DNA of 64,000 bases from Protopterus annectens (taxonomy: Eukaryota > Chordata > Ceratodontiformes > Protopteridae), in the NCBI RefSeq assembly GCF_019279795.1, contig NC_056739.1, positions 12,151,968 through 12,215,967 on the forward strand. Direction: 5' to 3'. The notes beneath the pieces were generated by a model. It saw only the letters and a program-made list of their open reading frames with translations. It did not search any database and was not told where the DNA came from. How positions within the stretch are numbered: position 1 is the first letter of the stretch; the number at the start of each line of letters is the position of its first letter. Shown here piece by piece: positions 1 to 10,890 of the stretch. Position numbers and translations under genes: made by a program.

Positions 1-986
1 ATGGATGTTGTAAGTTGCTTATCAGAAGAAGAATAAGCCTGAGTTATGCAATCTCTGATCCATTTGGAGATAGTAGCTTTTGTGATGGTTTGGCCCAATT
101 TATTATCTGAGAAGGACACAAACAACTGGTCTGACTTACGAAGTTGCTGAGTCCTGTCTAAATAGAAGCGTAATTGCCTGTGAACATCCAATTTATGGAG
201 AGTGTATTCTGCTTCATTGGAGAATTTTGGGAAGAAAACTGGTAGCTCTAGAGATTGTTGGAGACAGAAACTAGAACAGACCTTTGGGACAAAGGATGGA
301 TTAGGTCTAAGTGATACTCTATCCTTGTGGAAAATCAAGTACGGTGGCTTAATAGACAGGGCTTGAAGCTCTGAAACTCTTCTTGCAGAAGTAATTGCAA
401 CTAAGAAGGCAGTTTTCCAAGACAGATATTTTAACTCACATGTAGCAGCCGGTTCGAAAGGGGAAGATGTTAATGCGCAAAGCACCAAATCAAGATCCCA
501 CGGAGGTGCAGGATGAAAAATTGGGGGTCTTAATAGGCTCGCACCTCTAATGAAAGTTTTGCATAGTCTGCTGCTCATCAAAGGAGGATCCATGGATTCG
601 TGGAATTTAGAGATAGCCGCTAGTTGGACTTTAATAGTTGAGACAGAAGATCCTTGATTAAACAGGGATGTTAAGAATTTCAAAACCTCTGGGACAGGAG
701 CAGAGATAGGGTCTAAGCCCTTGAGTTGAGCCCAGATAGCAAACCTCTTCCACTTACTGAGGTACAATTTGTTAGTGGTGGGTTTGTGGGCCGAAGATAA
801 AATGTGAACAACTTCCGGGTCTAGTGTGTGCCTTCTAACTAAAGTCGGAAGTGGAGGAGCCAAGCTGTCAATTTCAAAGATTGAAGGGACTGATGCCGAT
901 GTCCCGACTGATGGATTAGCAAGTCCGGAATTAGGTCTAAAGTCCACGGATCGTCCACCGCATGCTTCTTCAGGTAAGGAAACCAT
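1..986 (-). CDS. D1 tyrosine recombinase, partial (C-terminus outside window)
   Basis: This frame has no stop that I can find from the Met at 986 to the window edge. The Met begins with MVS, as do the recombinases of D5 and D8, which supports the start. It encodes the DIRS core-binding region (HKP..KLYLSKWKRF near 750-800) and the box I motif ARRVSELQAL, whose second Arg aligns with the catalytic Arg of the family. The HxxR box and the nucleophilic Tyr would lie beyond position 1. The first part overlaps the end of pol in a different frame, the usual DIRS arrangement. The protein should catalyse integration of the circular cDNA in the nucleus. Whether it is intact cannot be judged from this window. 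Confidence 0.8.
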   Translation of the reverse strand, partial: MVSLPEEACGGRSVDFRPNSGLANPSVGTSASVPSIFEIDSLAPPLPTLVRRHTLDPEVVHILSSAHKPTTNKLYLSKWKRFAIWAQLKGLDPISAPVPEVLKFLTSLFNQGSSVSTIKVQLAAISKFHESMDPPLMSSRLCKTFIRGASLLRPPIFHPAPPWDLDLVLCALTSSPFEPAATCELKYLSWKTAFLVAITSARRVSELQALSIKPPYLIFHKDRVSLRPNPSFVPKVCSSFCLQQSLELPVFFPKFSNEAEYTLHKLDVHRQLRFYLDRTQQLRKSDQLFVSFSDNKLGQTITKATISKWIRDCITQAYSSSDKQLTTS

Positions 987-2737
987 ACCTGACGAGGCCA
1001 GAATGGGGCAATCAGTATCATTGAGGACCCCAATTGAGAAGCTTTTTGAATAACTTTGGGGAGAAGTGGAATTGGAGGAAAGGCATAAAGTAGCCCTGTT
1101 GGCCAAGGTTGTGCTAGAGCATCCATAGCTGGTACTCCCTGATGTGGGATCAAGGAGAAGAACCTTTGGCACTTGGTGTTTAGTGGAGTTGCAAATCCCC
1201 ATCTCCTGAAAACCTGAGCTGCTACTGTGTGGTTTAGAGACCATTCGTGAGGAGAGAGAATTGTCCTGCTCAATTTGTCTGCCAATATATTTGACTTTCC
1301 CGGGATGTGGGTCGCTACCAAGAAGTGGTTGGTAGCTACAGCCCATTCCCACACTCTCATGGCCTCTCTGCAAAGGGGGTACGATCTGGTCCCTCCTTGT
1401 TTGTTCAGATACCAGACCACCGACATGTTGTCTGTGTGGATGGCAATAATGCCCTGAGGAAGAAACTTGTGTAAGGCCTGTAGGGATAGAAGTACAGCCC
1501 TCATCTCCAACACGTTGATGTGGAGGAGAGCTTCGTCTGGAAGCCAGGAGCCCTGAACTAGCCTGCCCAGACAATGCCCCCCCCACCCTATCTGGGAGGC
1601 ATCTGTCGTCAGGGTAACCACTGGAGAGGGAAGAACAAAGGGTTTTCCTTGATCCAAATTGGATGTCTGAAGCCACCAGCGAAGGTCCCTTTGCATATTT
1701 CCGTAATCATGATGTGATGATTGAGAGGAAGATCCTGAAAGGACCATTGAGTTGACAATAGCCACTGAAGAATCCTCATGTGCAATCTCGCCAGAGGAAC
1801 TAAAAGAACCGTGGCAGACATTGAGCCTAAAACTTGTAGAACCATCCTGGCTGGGGCTTTGGATCTCGAGATCAGAGCTTGAACTTGGCCCTGTAAAGTT
1901 TGGATCCTTTCGGCAGGAAGAAAGGCGCATCAATCTTGAGTCTATCTCTGCTCCTATGAACTTTATGCGTTGAGAGGGCAGCAAGACAGACTTTGACCAA
2001 TTGAATGTAATCCCAGGGTAATACCCAGGAGATGGTGGCTTTGAGGTTGTCCATTAGTAGATGCCTGGTGGTAGCAGTCAGGAGCCAGTCGTCCAGATAG
2101 GGAAACACTTGGAATCCAAGACTTCTCAGGTGAGCCGTCACTACTGCCAAACACTTGGTGAACACCCTGGGGGCTGTGGTGAGACCAAAGGGCAGAGCGC
2201 AAAATTGGTAATGACTGATTCCCAGGCTGAAGCGCAGATACCTCCTGGACGCCTGATGTATCGGTATGTGATAATAGGCGTCCTTGAGGTCTATGGAGCA
2301 CATCCAAACATCCTTCTCCAACAATGGGAGAATGGATTGTAACGTGACCATTCGAATTTGGATTTCGTGGATTGGTTCAGTCTGCTGAGATCCAATATTG
2401 GTCTCAGGTCCCCTGTCTTTTGGCACTAAAAGAACCTGGAGTAATTTCCTGATCCGATCTGGTCTGTGGGGACCGGTTGGATGACTCCTTTTTCTAGCAG
2501 CTTTAAAGCTTCTGCGGCTGCCATTTCCCTTTGACTGGGTGGTGGGTCCGGGATTCTTTTGGACGGTGAGGGCGAGTATGTGAATGGGATGGTGTAACCT
2601 CCGGCAATGATCGAAGCACCCATCTGTCCTGAGTGATTGACTCCCAGGCTTTTAGGTGCTTGGCAAAGCGACACCCGACTGGCTCGAGCAGCACAGCCGG
2701 GCAATCCCTCATGACGTGTGGGAGGCTGAAGAGCCAC
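839..2737 (-). pseudogene. D1 pol: RT, RNase H and methyltransferase-like region, frameshifted
   Basis: Three overlapping frame segments (2737-2426, 2426-1872, 1984-839) make up one pol. The RT part has SIDLKDAYYHIP, the LPFGLTTAPRVF block and the catalytic YLDD box. After a frameshift near 1980 come RNase H blocks TTDAS, EMRAV and TDNMSVVWY, then HIPGKSNILADKLSR. The C-terminus has LLYAFPP and LIAPFWPRQ, the conserved tail that DIRS elements carry after RNase H and that has been described as methyltransferase-like. Frameshifts near 2426 and 1980 make it a broken copy, although the active-site boxes survive. It overlaps gag upstream and YR downstream. Confidence 0.85.
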
Positions 2738-4977
2738 GAAAGGACTCGCGGTCTCCAGAATTGCGGGGCCCTCTGCCGCCTCTGGGACGGCGTCTCCCTG
2801 AAAAATTTCCCCGTCCTCTGCCTCTGGAAGGGGAATCTTCCTGCTGTTGGGAGAAAAACTTACGGGATTTGCGGAACCACATTTTCCCCCCTCCTTTAGC
2901 CTTGGGGTAAGGCCGAAAGGGGGTGGAATAACGGGCTCCTACGGCAGATAAAGTTTTTCCCTCTTGCTCACAGCGGGTAAGGGTGTCTTTAACCTTGGGT
3001 CCAAACAAGGAGGACCCATCAAAGGGAGCGTCGGCGAAGGAAGACTTGAAGGCCTCCGCAAACTGACACAAGCGGAGCCAGTGCCTGCCGCTCTACCCGC
3101 CCCTTCGGCCGCATAGGAAATGAGCCTCATGGACGAGTTAGAAATTGACATAAGGATAGCCAACTGAGAGCTAACCGACTGGGCTAGCTGCTCAGGTAGG
3201 TTACCCGAGAGGGAATCTGACAACTCCTTGACCAGATCCCTCTGAAGCCTGGTAAAATGTGCCAAATAATTCAGAGACCTTAAAGTAAAGGCCGCTGAAG
3301 TCAGGGTGCGCTTCCCGTACCTGTCCATACTCCTAGACTCTTTATTAGGAGGATGGATGGACGTTGAAGCCTCTGCCATGTCCTGTTGTGTAGCAGATGC
3401 CACCACCATGGCATCTACAGCCACGCCTTTAGTGAGGAACTCCTTCTCGGGGGGAGCAGACAAAAATTTATTTGGGCGAGAAGGGACTGGTTCCACGGTA
3501 TCTGGATGTTCCCAGCCCTTGACAAACTAAATCCAGAAGCTCGTCAAGGCGGAGACACCCAGGAGGCGGAGGGCTGAGCCCCAAAGGCCTTGAGGAGCAC
3601 TGACTCATCAGCAGAGGGGGGTTTGGATATCCAGCCACCTCGTTGTTTAAGGATCTCTAAGATGTCTGCAAATGAGACATCATCCGAGGACGACTTCGGG
3701 GACCCCTCTGCATCATCAAGATCAGTGTCTGATGTAATAGACTCGGGGGAGTCCACGTGCTTCCTCTTGCACGATCTCTTCCTTGGGGGTTCCTCCGAAG
3801 ACAACTCGAAGAACCCTCAGGAGGAGGAACCCCACTGGGGTAACCTCAGGCCCGGGGCTCCGCTGACTACGGACAGGGGAACTGCCAAAGACCCAGTCTC
3901 CACGCCCAGGAAGGTGCGGTAAAGCCGGAGAGATGGCGAAGAGGACTTGGCCAAGGCACTCCTCATGGCTCTGAAAGCGGACCCCAGAATCCTGGGAGTG
4001 TCCGGTCCCGAGCCGTGATAGCCGACGGAAGTCCCGCCGAAGCACCGAGGGAGGCTCGGAACCGAAAGCATAGGTCCCGAAACATCACCCCGGGTCCAGC
4101 CGAAGAAGTCCAGCGTACCAAACTTCGGACCCGAAGGCCGGGTTGGAGTAAGGGTCGGAGCCGACCCTGAGATCTCCACCGGCTCCAACAGCACCTGCTC
4201 CGGCGGAGCGAAGCAGTCGGAGGAGGAATGGCAATGGGGTGGGCCAAGGTCATCGGCTCCGAAGCCAACTGGGTGGAACGAAACAAATTTTGGAAGACTG
4301 GGGACTGGAACAGTCTTTGGAGCACCCTGTCTATATCAGAATCTGACATCCTCGAGACCGAGAGGAAACAGAGCGGGTTCGAGGCGGCCTCTCCAACGGC
4401 CCCAAAGGGCTAGGGGACCGGCTCGAGGTGACTCGATGAGTATCGGCCGAGGAATACACACCAGATTCCTTCGGTGCGAGGTGGACTTGCGCCGAGGAGG
4501 AAGTGTCTGGCTGGCGACCCTTGTCGGCTCCGAGACCAGTGGAGCCGACGAAGGTGACCCGCCTCTCGATGCCCCAGCCATCGGCTCCGAAGCCAGAGGA
4601 GTCGATACTGGTGGCATCGAGGCAGACCGTTCCGACCTCGGCTCCGAAGTCCTTGGAGCCGAAGGAGAGGCCTGCCTATGTCTCTTAGCGGTCGGATCCG
4701 ACGGACTGGTCGGAACCGACGCCCTTTTCTTTTTGGCCAGAGAAGGAGAGGATGCCAAGGCTTCTTCAAAAGAAGGTTTAATTAACCCCTTGAGAATTAA
4801 TTTATTTTTCCTCTCCTGGAGGACCCTTGAGGAAAAAGCGTGACATACGCTACATGATTCCTGTAAATGTTTTGCACCTAAGCAATACACACAGAGCGAG
4901 TGATCGTCCGTGATGGACATTTTGAAACTACATTTTGTACATTTTTTAAAGCCCGAAGGCCTAGGATTCTGAGACAT
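2709..4977 (-). pseudogene. D1 gag, several frameshifts
   Basis: The likely start is the Met at 4977, directly before the N-terminal Cys/His module (CTKC, HSLCVYC, HLQESCSVC) shared by the gag genes of D4, D5 and D7. Downstream are a Ser/Pro/Glu-rich linker with repeated Ser-Glu-Pro units, the basic block CKRKHVDSPESIT, the conserved GGW and ASWVSPP blocks, the central domain (SMDRYGKR, LNYLAHF) and an Arg/Gly-rich C-terminus. The coding signal jumps frame several times between 3540 and 4350, so this copy is not translatable as one chain. Its 3' end overlaps the pol start. The role should be nucleic-acid binding and particle formation. Confidence 0.8.
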
Positions 4978-5365
4978 TATGGGGAGAATTTCAGTAATCT
5001 GACTGGAAAAATACAATTACTGGTGACACCCCTAAGTATAGGCTTACAGTTATCGCTCGCAAATGACAGGGGACTTTGAAAACCCTGTAAGAACAAACAG
5101 AGCTACAAAAAATTTAAAGCCTTTTCTCTATATGTAAGATATAGGATGGTTGATTGACCGGGAAGGCCCTAGATGAAGGGGGCCTGCCAAACTCAACCCA
5201 ATCACACAACAAAAGTCTTCAACAAATCCAACCAATCACACAACAATGAGAAGAATAGCTGTTAAAACAGCTTTTTTGAGAGAACAACAGCAAAAAACTG
5301 ACAGAAAAAGTTAGTTAAAATAACTACTCAGCTCAGCCAGCTCGAGACCACGTCTTCGCAGGTTA

Positions 5366-5528
5366 GCGGCAAACGAGATCTGGGGGACTGGTAGTGGTGC
5401 ATCCTGGGATATAGTAAGCTCAGCCAATAAGAGACTTCGCTCTTTGGCATAAGCGTGCCGAGTCGGAGCCGAGGGATCGGCTCCGAACCCATCAGTCAGA
5501 ATGTAGGCGAGATAGGATCACATAACAT
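5366..5528 (-). repeat. D1 right (5') inverted terminal repeat
   Basis: It starts with GCGGCAAACGAGATCTGGGG, the inner edge shared by most DIRS termini here, and ends in GCGAGATAGGATCACATAAC, matching the outer edges of the D2 and D3 right ends. It contains TCGGAGCCGA (5463-5472) and its inverse TCGGCTCCGA (5477-5486), the same decamers repeated in D1 gag. The stretch 4978-5365 is an AT-rich leader in which I see no gene. Confidence 0.75.
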
Positions 5529-6623
5529 CCTCTGTTTCATCCATGCCCATGTCAGAAGTAATTGACTTTGAAGGGGAGTCAACATGCTTCCTTTTACATG
5601 CTCTTTTCTTAGGAATATCCAGCTGGGACTGGACAGAATCCACAGAAGAATAAGATTGCAGCCACTGTAAATCACCAAATGATACAGCTCTGCTTTGTCC
5701 CTGGGAGCTTAGAGGAATCGGTTGAAGACTCTAAGGATGGGCATCTCAGGAGGAGAGTTGGCACCACTGGAAGTCCTGTCAATAGATTAGGGGAAGAAGA
5801 AGCTATGATCCTCACTACAGCTTTGAGCCAGATCCAGAGTCTGTCTGCATCAAGGAATCTCCCATTGAAAATTACTCACCTCTTGTCAAAGCAGAAGTGG
5901 GTGACACCACAGACCCAGACAGCCAGGAAATGGAGATCGGTATCACTAGCTCGAATGGTAAAGATCCTTCCACACAGAACAGTTCCAAATGTGTTGATCC
6001 TGCAGAATGTGCTAAGGGCACTGCTTTAACTGACCACATCCAAGACTCAATACCAAAAAGGCCAGAGTCAAATGGGTCAGATAAAAAAATTACTGACACT
6101 GAAGGACTAGTTATCATCTGTACCAATGTGGCAAGATCCAGGTGAGTAATTAACACTAAAACTGCCAATACAGAAAATGGCACTAGCAAAGGAACTAAAA
6201 GAGGTTGGATGGGAGGAGCAACCCGGTCCACCTGGTAACAGAGATGGATGTCATGAACTCCAGTTACATCATTTTCAGAAATACCCTCATCATACACTCC
6301 TAATGTGCTTCAAAAGTGTTCCTGAAAGTCTGGAAAGATTTGAAGTAGGAAGCAGAAGGTGGTCTAGAACTGAGGAAGTGGGATAATTTCCTTTCTAATG
6401 AATGTCTGAATGTCTGCTTAGTTTGGTAGACAACTTGTCACTTATTATTATCTCTTGAACTGGGAATTTATATCTCATTACCAAAGGAGATGATTCTTTC
6501 CTGGCTATCTTGGAAGAAGATGAAAAAGTTCCCTGATCTTTTGCCCTACACTTCTTCTTCCAGTTCTTATCTTTTTCTTTTTGCATCTATGTATTCACTT
6601 CAATCCAGCTAGAAGAAAAAAAT
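5529..6623 (-). pseudogene. R1: degenerate DIRS gag, part 1
   Basis: Positions 5540-5640 encode, in minus frames, a match to the gag block CKRKHVDSPESIT. Positions 6395-6586 encode the Lys-rich, Ser-rich linker (KEKDKNWKKK, then SSSSKIARKESS) that resembles the equivalent linker of D8 gag. The piece is bounded on the left by the D1 terminus and on the right by the D2 terminus. The missing N-terminal part reappears beyond D2 at about 10960. The two pieces are therefore one older gag split by D2, with D1 probably inserted in its other side. No long frame is open. Confidence 0.6.
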
Positions 6624-6815
6624 AAGTTATGCACTCACCATGATGTTCCATGTTTGTTGTCCATTTCGCCTTTCATTCTTACTGGTTGGGTTTGGAGCCG
6701 ATCCTCAACTCAGCCGCATACTATAACTCGAAGTCTCTCACTTAGCTCGTGGTTGAATACCTATCCCATCATGCAGTATGTGATTCTCCAGATCTAGTTT
6801 GCTGCTAACCATAGC
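6624..6815 (-). repeat. D2 left (3') inverted terminal repeat
   Basis: The outer edge begins GTTATGCACTCACC. The inner edge is CAGATCTAGTTTGCTGCTAA, the complement of the inner edge of the right repeat. Between them, a stretch with CTCACTTAGCTCGTGG matches the right repeat in inverse orientation almost base for base. Confidence 0.8.
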
Positions 6816-6949
6816 CATATGTGTACACTAGTCCTATAATAAAGGAGATTTTAAAAAGGAAGAAAGTCAGAGAAGCTCCATGTCCAAGGAGGAAAATCCT
6901 CTAGGTCCCCCAGAAGCCTTAGCCTGGGGGAAGGTGGGAGTGATCTTAT

Positions 6950-7044
6950 GAATGAAGGGCGAGATGGAAACAAACATGGAACATTATGGTGAGTACATAA
7001 CTACTTTATGTTATGCTGTCCTATCTCCCCATCATTCTTACTGG
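6950..7044 (-). repeat. D2 internal complementary region (circle-junction copy)
   Basis: The first half (6950-7005) is the reverse complement of the outermost left end of D2. The second half (about 7005-7044) is the reverse complement of the outermost right end (10850-10890). Such a composite is the internal complementary region of DIRS elements, thought to template completion of the ends through a circular intermediate. With the left terminus it forms a stem of more than 50 bp around a loop of roughly 270 bp. Confidence 0.8.
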
Positions 7045-7082
7045 ATGGGACAGCGTCCCTAGCACCATATTTCCTGGGTGGC

Positions 7083-8265
7083 TCAAGGGAGTACACTTTT
7101 CAGCACAGTGGAACCAAAGGAGGCCTTTTCCCTGGAAGCCAAATCCACTTTGAAATGAGAGATAAAGGCATGGGGTCTTGCCCACGCAGGAGCGGCACAA
7201 ACATTGTCCATTGAAAGTCTAGCTAAGTAAGCAGATGATATTGCCATGGCCCTAGTAGAGTGACCCTTGACTTTGAATGGTAGTTGTCTGTTATTAGAAC
7301 TGTAAATAAAGGTAATACAATTCAAGAGCCAGTTAGAGAGTCAGACTTTAGAAACTGGCATGCCTTTTTTGACTTCTGAAAAAGAAACAAAACAATTGAT
7401 CAGTCTTCCTGAAATCTTTGGTTCTATGTAAACAGAAGCAAAGTTGTCTATGCACATCTAACTGGTGTAACTTGTATTCTACCTTGTTGCTATGATTAGG
7501 GAAAAACACTGGCAGCTCAACAGATTGATTTAAGCTATTTTGCAAACAGACCTTAGGTAAAAAGGATGGGTTTGTTTGGAGAGATACTCTGTCCTTATGG
7601 AAGACCAAATAAGGAGGTCTGATTGACAGAGCTTGTAATTCCGAAACTCTTCTTGCTGAGGTAATAGCAAGTAATAACTTTTTTTCAAAGACAGAAATTT
7701 GAGGTCACAAGTTGATGAGGGTTCAAAGGGGCGTAAGGTCAGATATGTTAGAATAAAATTCAAGTCCCATGGTGAGAGTGGTTCTTTAATGGGAGGTCTT
7801 AATAAGCAAGTGCCTTTTAAGAACTTTACATAATCTGTGTGACATCAAGTTGGAAGTTCCGTCACCTATATGAAAATTTGAGATTGCAGCTAATTGAACA
7901 TTTATAGTAGCTGCCGCTGAACCTTGTTGAAAAAGCTTTGACAGGAACTCAAGAATAAAAGTGACTGGGGCAGAAAAAGGATCAATGTTTTTACTCTGTG
8001 CCTAGTATGAGAATCTTTTCCATTTACTAAAATATATTTTCCTCATTGTAGGCTTGTGCGAGGATACCAAGATGTGTTTAACTACTGGCGTAAAATTGTG
8101 AAGCCTGACTAAGTTGGGAAGTGGAGCAGCCATGCTGTCAAATTGAGAGTTTGGAGGGAGGGGTGGAGCGTTCCTGACATACGAGTCAGAAGGTCTGGAA
8201 CTGGGTCCAGAGTCCACGGTTCCTCCTGAAGGTGAGGCTAGAGGAATGGAAACCAAATCCGACAA
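7083..8265 (-). pseudogene. D2 tyrosine recombinase, broken, catalytic Tyr replaced by Phe
   Basis: Pieces in several frames (8265-8002, 7763-7530, 7608-7348, 7325-7083) cover the whole recombinase. Box I ARRVSELQAL and the HSTR box are intact. The position of the nucleophilic Tyr reads FISHF instead of FISHY. Frameshifts near 7350, 7600 and 7900 also break the gene. The N-terminal SKWKRF region is recognisable near 8010. Confidence 0.78.
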
Positions 8266-8795
8266 GGCCAGTATGGAGCGATGAGAATTAGCCTAGTGAG
8301 TAGGCTTTCTGAACGACTTAGGTATTAGTGGAAATGGGGGAAAAGCATAAAGTAGACCTGATGGCCAATCGTGGACAAGTGCATCCCTTGGTGACTCCCC
8401 CGGAGGAGGGATCAGGGCAAAGTAGCTGCTGAATTTGGCATTCATGGCAGTGACAAAGAGGTCACAGCAAGGCTGGCCCCATTTTCGGAATATCCTTTCG
8501 GCTATCTCCTGGTCTGCAGGGAATTTTTGGATGATTTTTTTTGTCTAGCAACTTTTGAACCTCTATAGTTGCTTGTTCCCTTTGACTGGGTTGAATGTCT
8601 GGGATCCTTCTGATTTGTGGGATGGGAAGGCAAAAGGGAATGGAATAACCTCTGGATATTATACTTTGTACCCACTTGTCTCCTGTGATATCTCGCCAGG
8701 CTTCTGGGTACAAAGTAACTGCCCCCCCCCCCCGATTGCCTCCAGAGTAGGACAGATGGGCCTCCTTTTAGGAGCACTGGTAGGGTCAGATGCAA
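8266..8795 (-). pseudogene. D2 pol remnant lacking RT and RNase H core
   Basis: From 8795 to about 8515 the sequence is the pol N-terminus (SRGYSIPF, PSQREQATIEVQKLL). It then jumps, with a short CTGGT-type overlap near 8511, to the end of RNase H (KMGPALL) and the methyltransferase-like tail down to 8266. Compared with D1 and D3, about 1.2 kb is absent. That segment includes the YLDD box and the RNase H TDAS and TDNMS boxes. The gene cannot encode an active polymerase. Confidence 0.82.
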
Positions 8796-10400
8796 AAGGA
8801 ATCATGCTCACTCTGGTTTTGCGGACCCCCTCTGCCTCGTGGACATCTACCATTATTGCCTCCCCCTCTCTGCCCCTGGGGAAGGATTCACCTTGTGCAT
8901 CCTGAAAAATTCCCTGGGAATTTTTGAACCATATTTTCCCACCTTTCTGATCCTTAGGATAGGGTCTGGAAGGTATGGAAAAACGTACTCCAAAGGCAGA
9001 AAGTGTTTTCCTTCCTGCTCGCAACTGGTGAGTGTGTCTTTGACTTTTGGTACAAAGAGTGAGGAACCATCGAAAGGGGAGTTGACAAAGGTAGACTTGA
9101 AAGGTTTCACAAAGTTACACAAGCACATCCAGGAGTGTCTCCTTAGGGAAACCCCTGAACCCGCTTCCCTGCTGGCTCCATCCGCTGCATAGGAGATCAG
9201 TCTCATGGAGGAGTTAACTAGGAATTTAAGGTGGATAGCTGACAGGTCATCTTGTCTGAAACCCCTGCAGCTAGTGAACCTTGGAAAATATCTCCTAACC
9301 CCTTCAGGAGATCTGTTTGTAGCCTAGTGAAATGCATAAGGTAGTTCAGTGATCTAAGGGTAAAAGTCACTGATGAGAAAATACGCTTCCCATATCTGTC
9401 CATCATTCGAGACTCCTTGTTCGGTGGTTGGACAAATGAGGATGTTTCACAGAGTTTCTTCTTAGTGGCTGCTGCCACCACCATAGCATTTACAGGGACG
9501 CCTTTTATAAGAAAGTCTTTGTCTGATGGAGCTGTTATAAATTTATGTGGCCTCTGAGGGACTGGTTCCATTGTGTCTGGTGACTTCCATTCCTTTCAAC
9601 TAACCAATTCCATTAGTTCATCAAAAGGCGGAGACACCCAGGAGGCTGAAGGTTGAGATCCGAAGGCCTTCAGGTACACATACTCCTCACCAAAGGGTTG
9701 ATGGGCTTCCATCCGCCTCTCTGTTTCAGTATTTCTAAGATATCTGCAAAAGACATATCTTCAGAGGGTGACCATGGGGACCCTTCTGACTCCTCGAGGT
9801 CAGTGTCTGAGGTGATTGACTCATCTGGTGAGTCTAGATGCTTCCTCTTGCATGTTCTCTTCTGAGAAGCCTCCTCAGAAGGGTATTCTGTGGAGATCTT
9901 GAGAGAGTGTGATTTGCCCAGTGGGGGTCCCTGAGGCTGTGAATCTCTGCTGTCCTGAGGATGGGGTGGTGCTGAGACAGAAGCCGGTGCCTTAGAGAAA
10001 GAATACCAGTACCCTTGTGTAGAGCTGCAGGTGGGGACAGCACACTCCTTATCAGCTCGAAAGCAGGTCCCCCTGGCTCTGAGGATGCCTCCTGTTCTGA
10101 AGAAGTAGAAGCAATCCCCGGCTCCAACGAGACCGACTCTGAGCCCGAGAGGTAAGGTCGAAACTGAACAGACTTGGGTCCGAGCGTCCAAATAGACAGC
10201 TTTGGCTCCTAGACATCCCAGAAGGCACAGAGGTTGTCAGAGCAGACAATGGTTCCAAAATCTCCTGGATGGGTCTCGGGACCGAAGATCTACAGCAAAT
10301 GGTACCTGGCATTCTGGCTCCAAAGATCCAGCTTAGCTCAGAGGAATCGACGTGGATAAAAGAGTCTTAGTTGCCCCCGGAACCGGTTGTGTCAGAGCCA
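8659..10400 (-). pseudogene. D2 gag, N-terminus deleted, frameshifted
   Basis: The conserved central domain is present (DRYGKRIFSSV, LNYLMHF, SMRLISYAADGASR between 9570 and 8853), as is the block CKRKHLDSPDESITSDTDL near 9800 and the Arg/Gly-poor C-terminus near 8700. Going up towards 10400 the sequence passes straight into leader-like sequence (TTCTAATTTAAACGGGC), also seen in the D3 leader. The Cys/His module found at the N-terminus of other copies is absent. The central blocks lie in different frames. A poly-C tract interrupts the C-terminal part at about 8723. Confidence 0.75.
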
Positions 10401-10728
10401 ACTAAGAGAGAGAGATTAGCTACGCCTTCTAATTTAAACGGGCAAGTATCGCTAATAAGAAAAGGACACACACCCTAGAAAAAACAGCAAAGACTTTATG
10501 ACGGGATAGGGAAAAAATATAGACCTGCAACTAAAGGCGATGGCCAACTAAGCAACAATCATGGTAAATATTGTGTAAACAACACCCACAACACCAGAAA
10601 GTAAAACTATCTATATATATATCAGCTGTATCTAATTAAAGGACAATAACAGTTAAGAAATGTATGAAAAATATGAAATTTCCAAAAACTTAGCCACGGC
10701 CAAGATGAAACACCTCCTATCCTGTTAA

Positions 10729-10890
10729 GCGGCAAACAAGATCTGGGGAATCACACATTGTATGATGGGATAGGTATTCAGCCACGAGCTAAGTGAGAGA
10801 CTTCGAGCTACAGTATGCGGCCGAGTCGCAGCTGAGAATTGGCTCCGAACCCAACCAGTAAGAATGAAGGTGAGATAGGACAACATAAAA
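10729..10890 (-). repeat. D2 right (5') inverted terminal repeat
   Basis: It starts with GCGGCAAACAAGATCTGGGG and ends in GTGAGATAGGACAACATAA. It is the inverse of 6624-6815 apart from the outer edges. The leader 10401-10728 is AT-rich, contains no gene I can see, and resembles the D3 leader. Confidence 0.8.

Larger units (their letters stand above)
1..5528 (-). mobile_element. DIRS retrotransposon D1 (3' end outside window)
   Basis: The element reads right to left: right-hand inverted terminal repeat (5366-5528), leader, gag, pol with RT and RNase H, and the start of the tyrosine recombinase at the window edge. Gene order and the YR ORF overlapping the end of pol in another frame are typical of DIRS1-type elements. 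The left terminus and internal complementary region lie outside the window. The right end abuts a gag remnant (R1), so D1 probably inserted into an older DIRS copy. Terminal sequence puts it in subfamily I with D2, D3 and D7. Confidence 0.88.
6624..10890 (-). mobile_element. DIRS retrotransposon D2, internally deleted
   Basis: Both terminal repeats (6624-6815 and 10729-10890) and the internal complementary region (6950-7044) are present, so the ends are complete. Inside, gag and YR are recognisable, but the RT and RNase H catalytic region is missing (junction near 8511). The Cys/His module at the gag N-terminus is also missing. D2 is inserted in the gag of remnant R1. It could only have moved with enzymes supplied by other copies. 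Confidence 0.85.

Noticed and set aside
826-1053. Plus-strand open frames antisense to the DIRS genes (for example 826-1053, 4436-4843, 16135-16830)
   Set aside because: They are mirror frames of gag and pol on the other strand and show no protein family; the minus-strand frames carry all conserved motifs.
5529-6623. Host exon with splice donor (AGGTGAGT near 6131)
   Set aside because: The stretch aligns on the minus strand with DIRS gag blocks on both sides of the putative donor; no neighbouring exon is visible.
8723-8734. Homopolymer C run as a regulatory site
   Set aside because: It lies within decayed gag, and similar runs at 25783 (G) and 42380 (C) lie in other decayed elements; simple slippage, possibly a sequencing-sensitive site.
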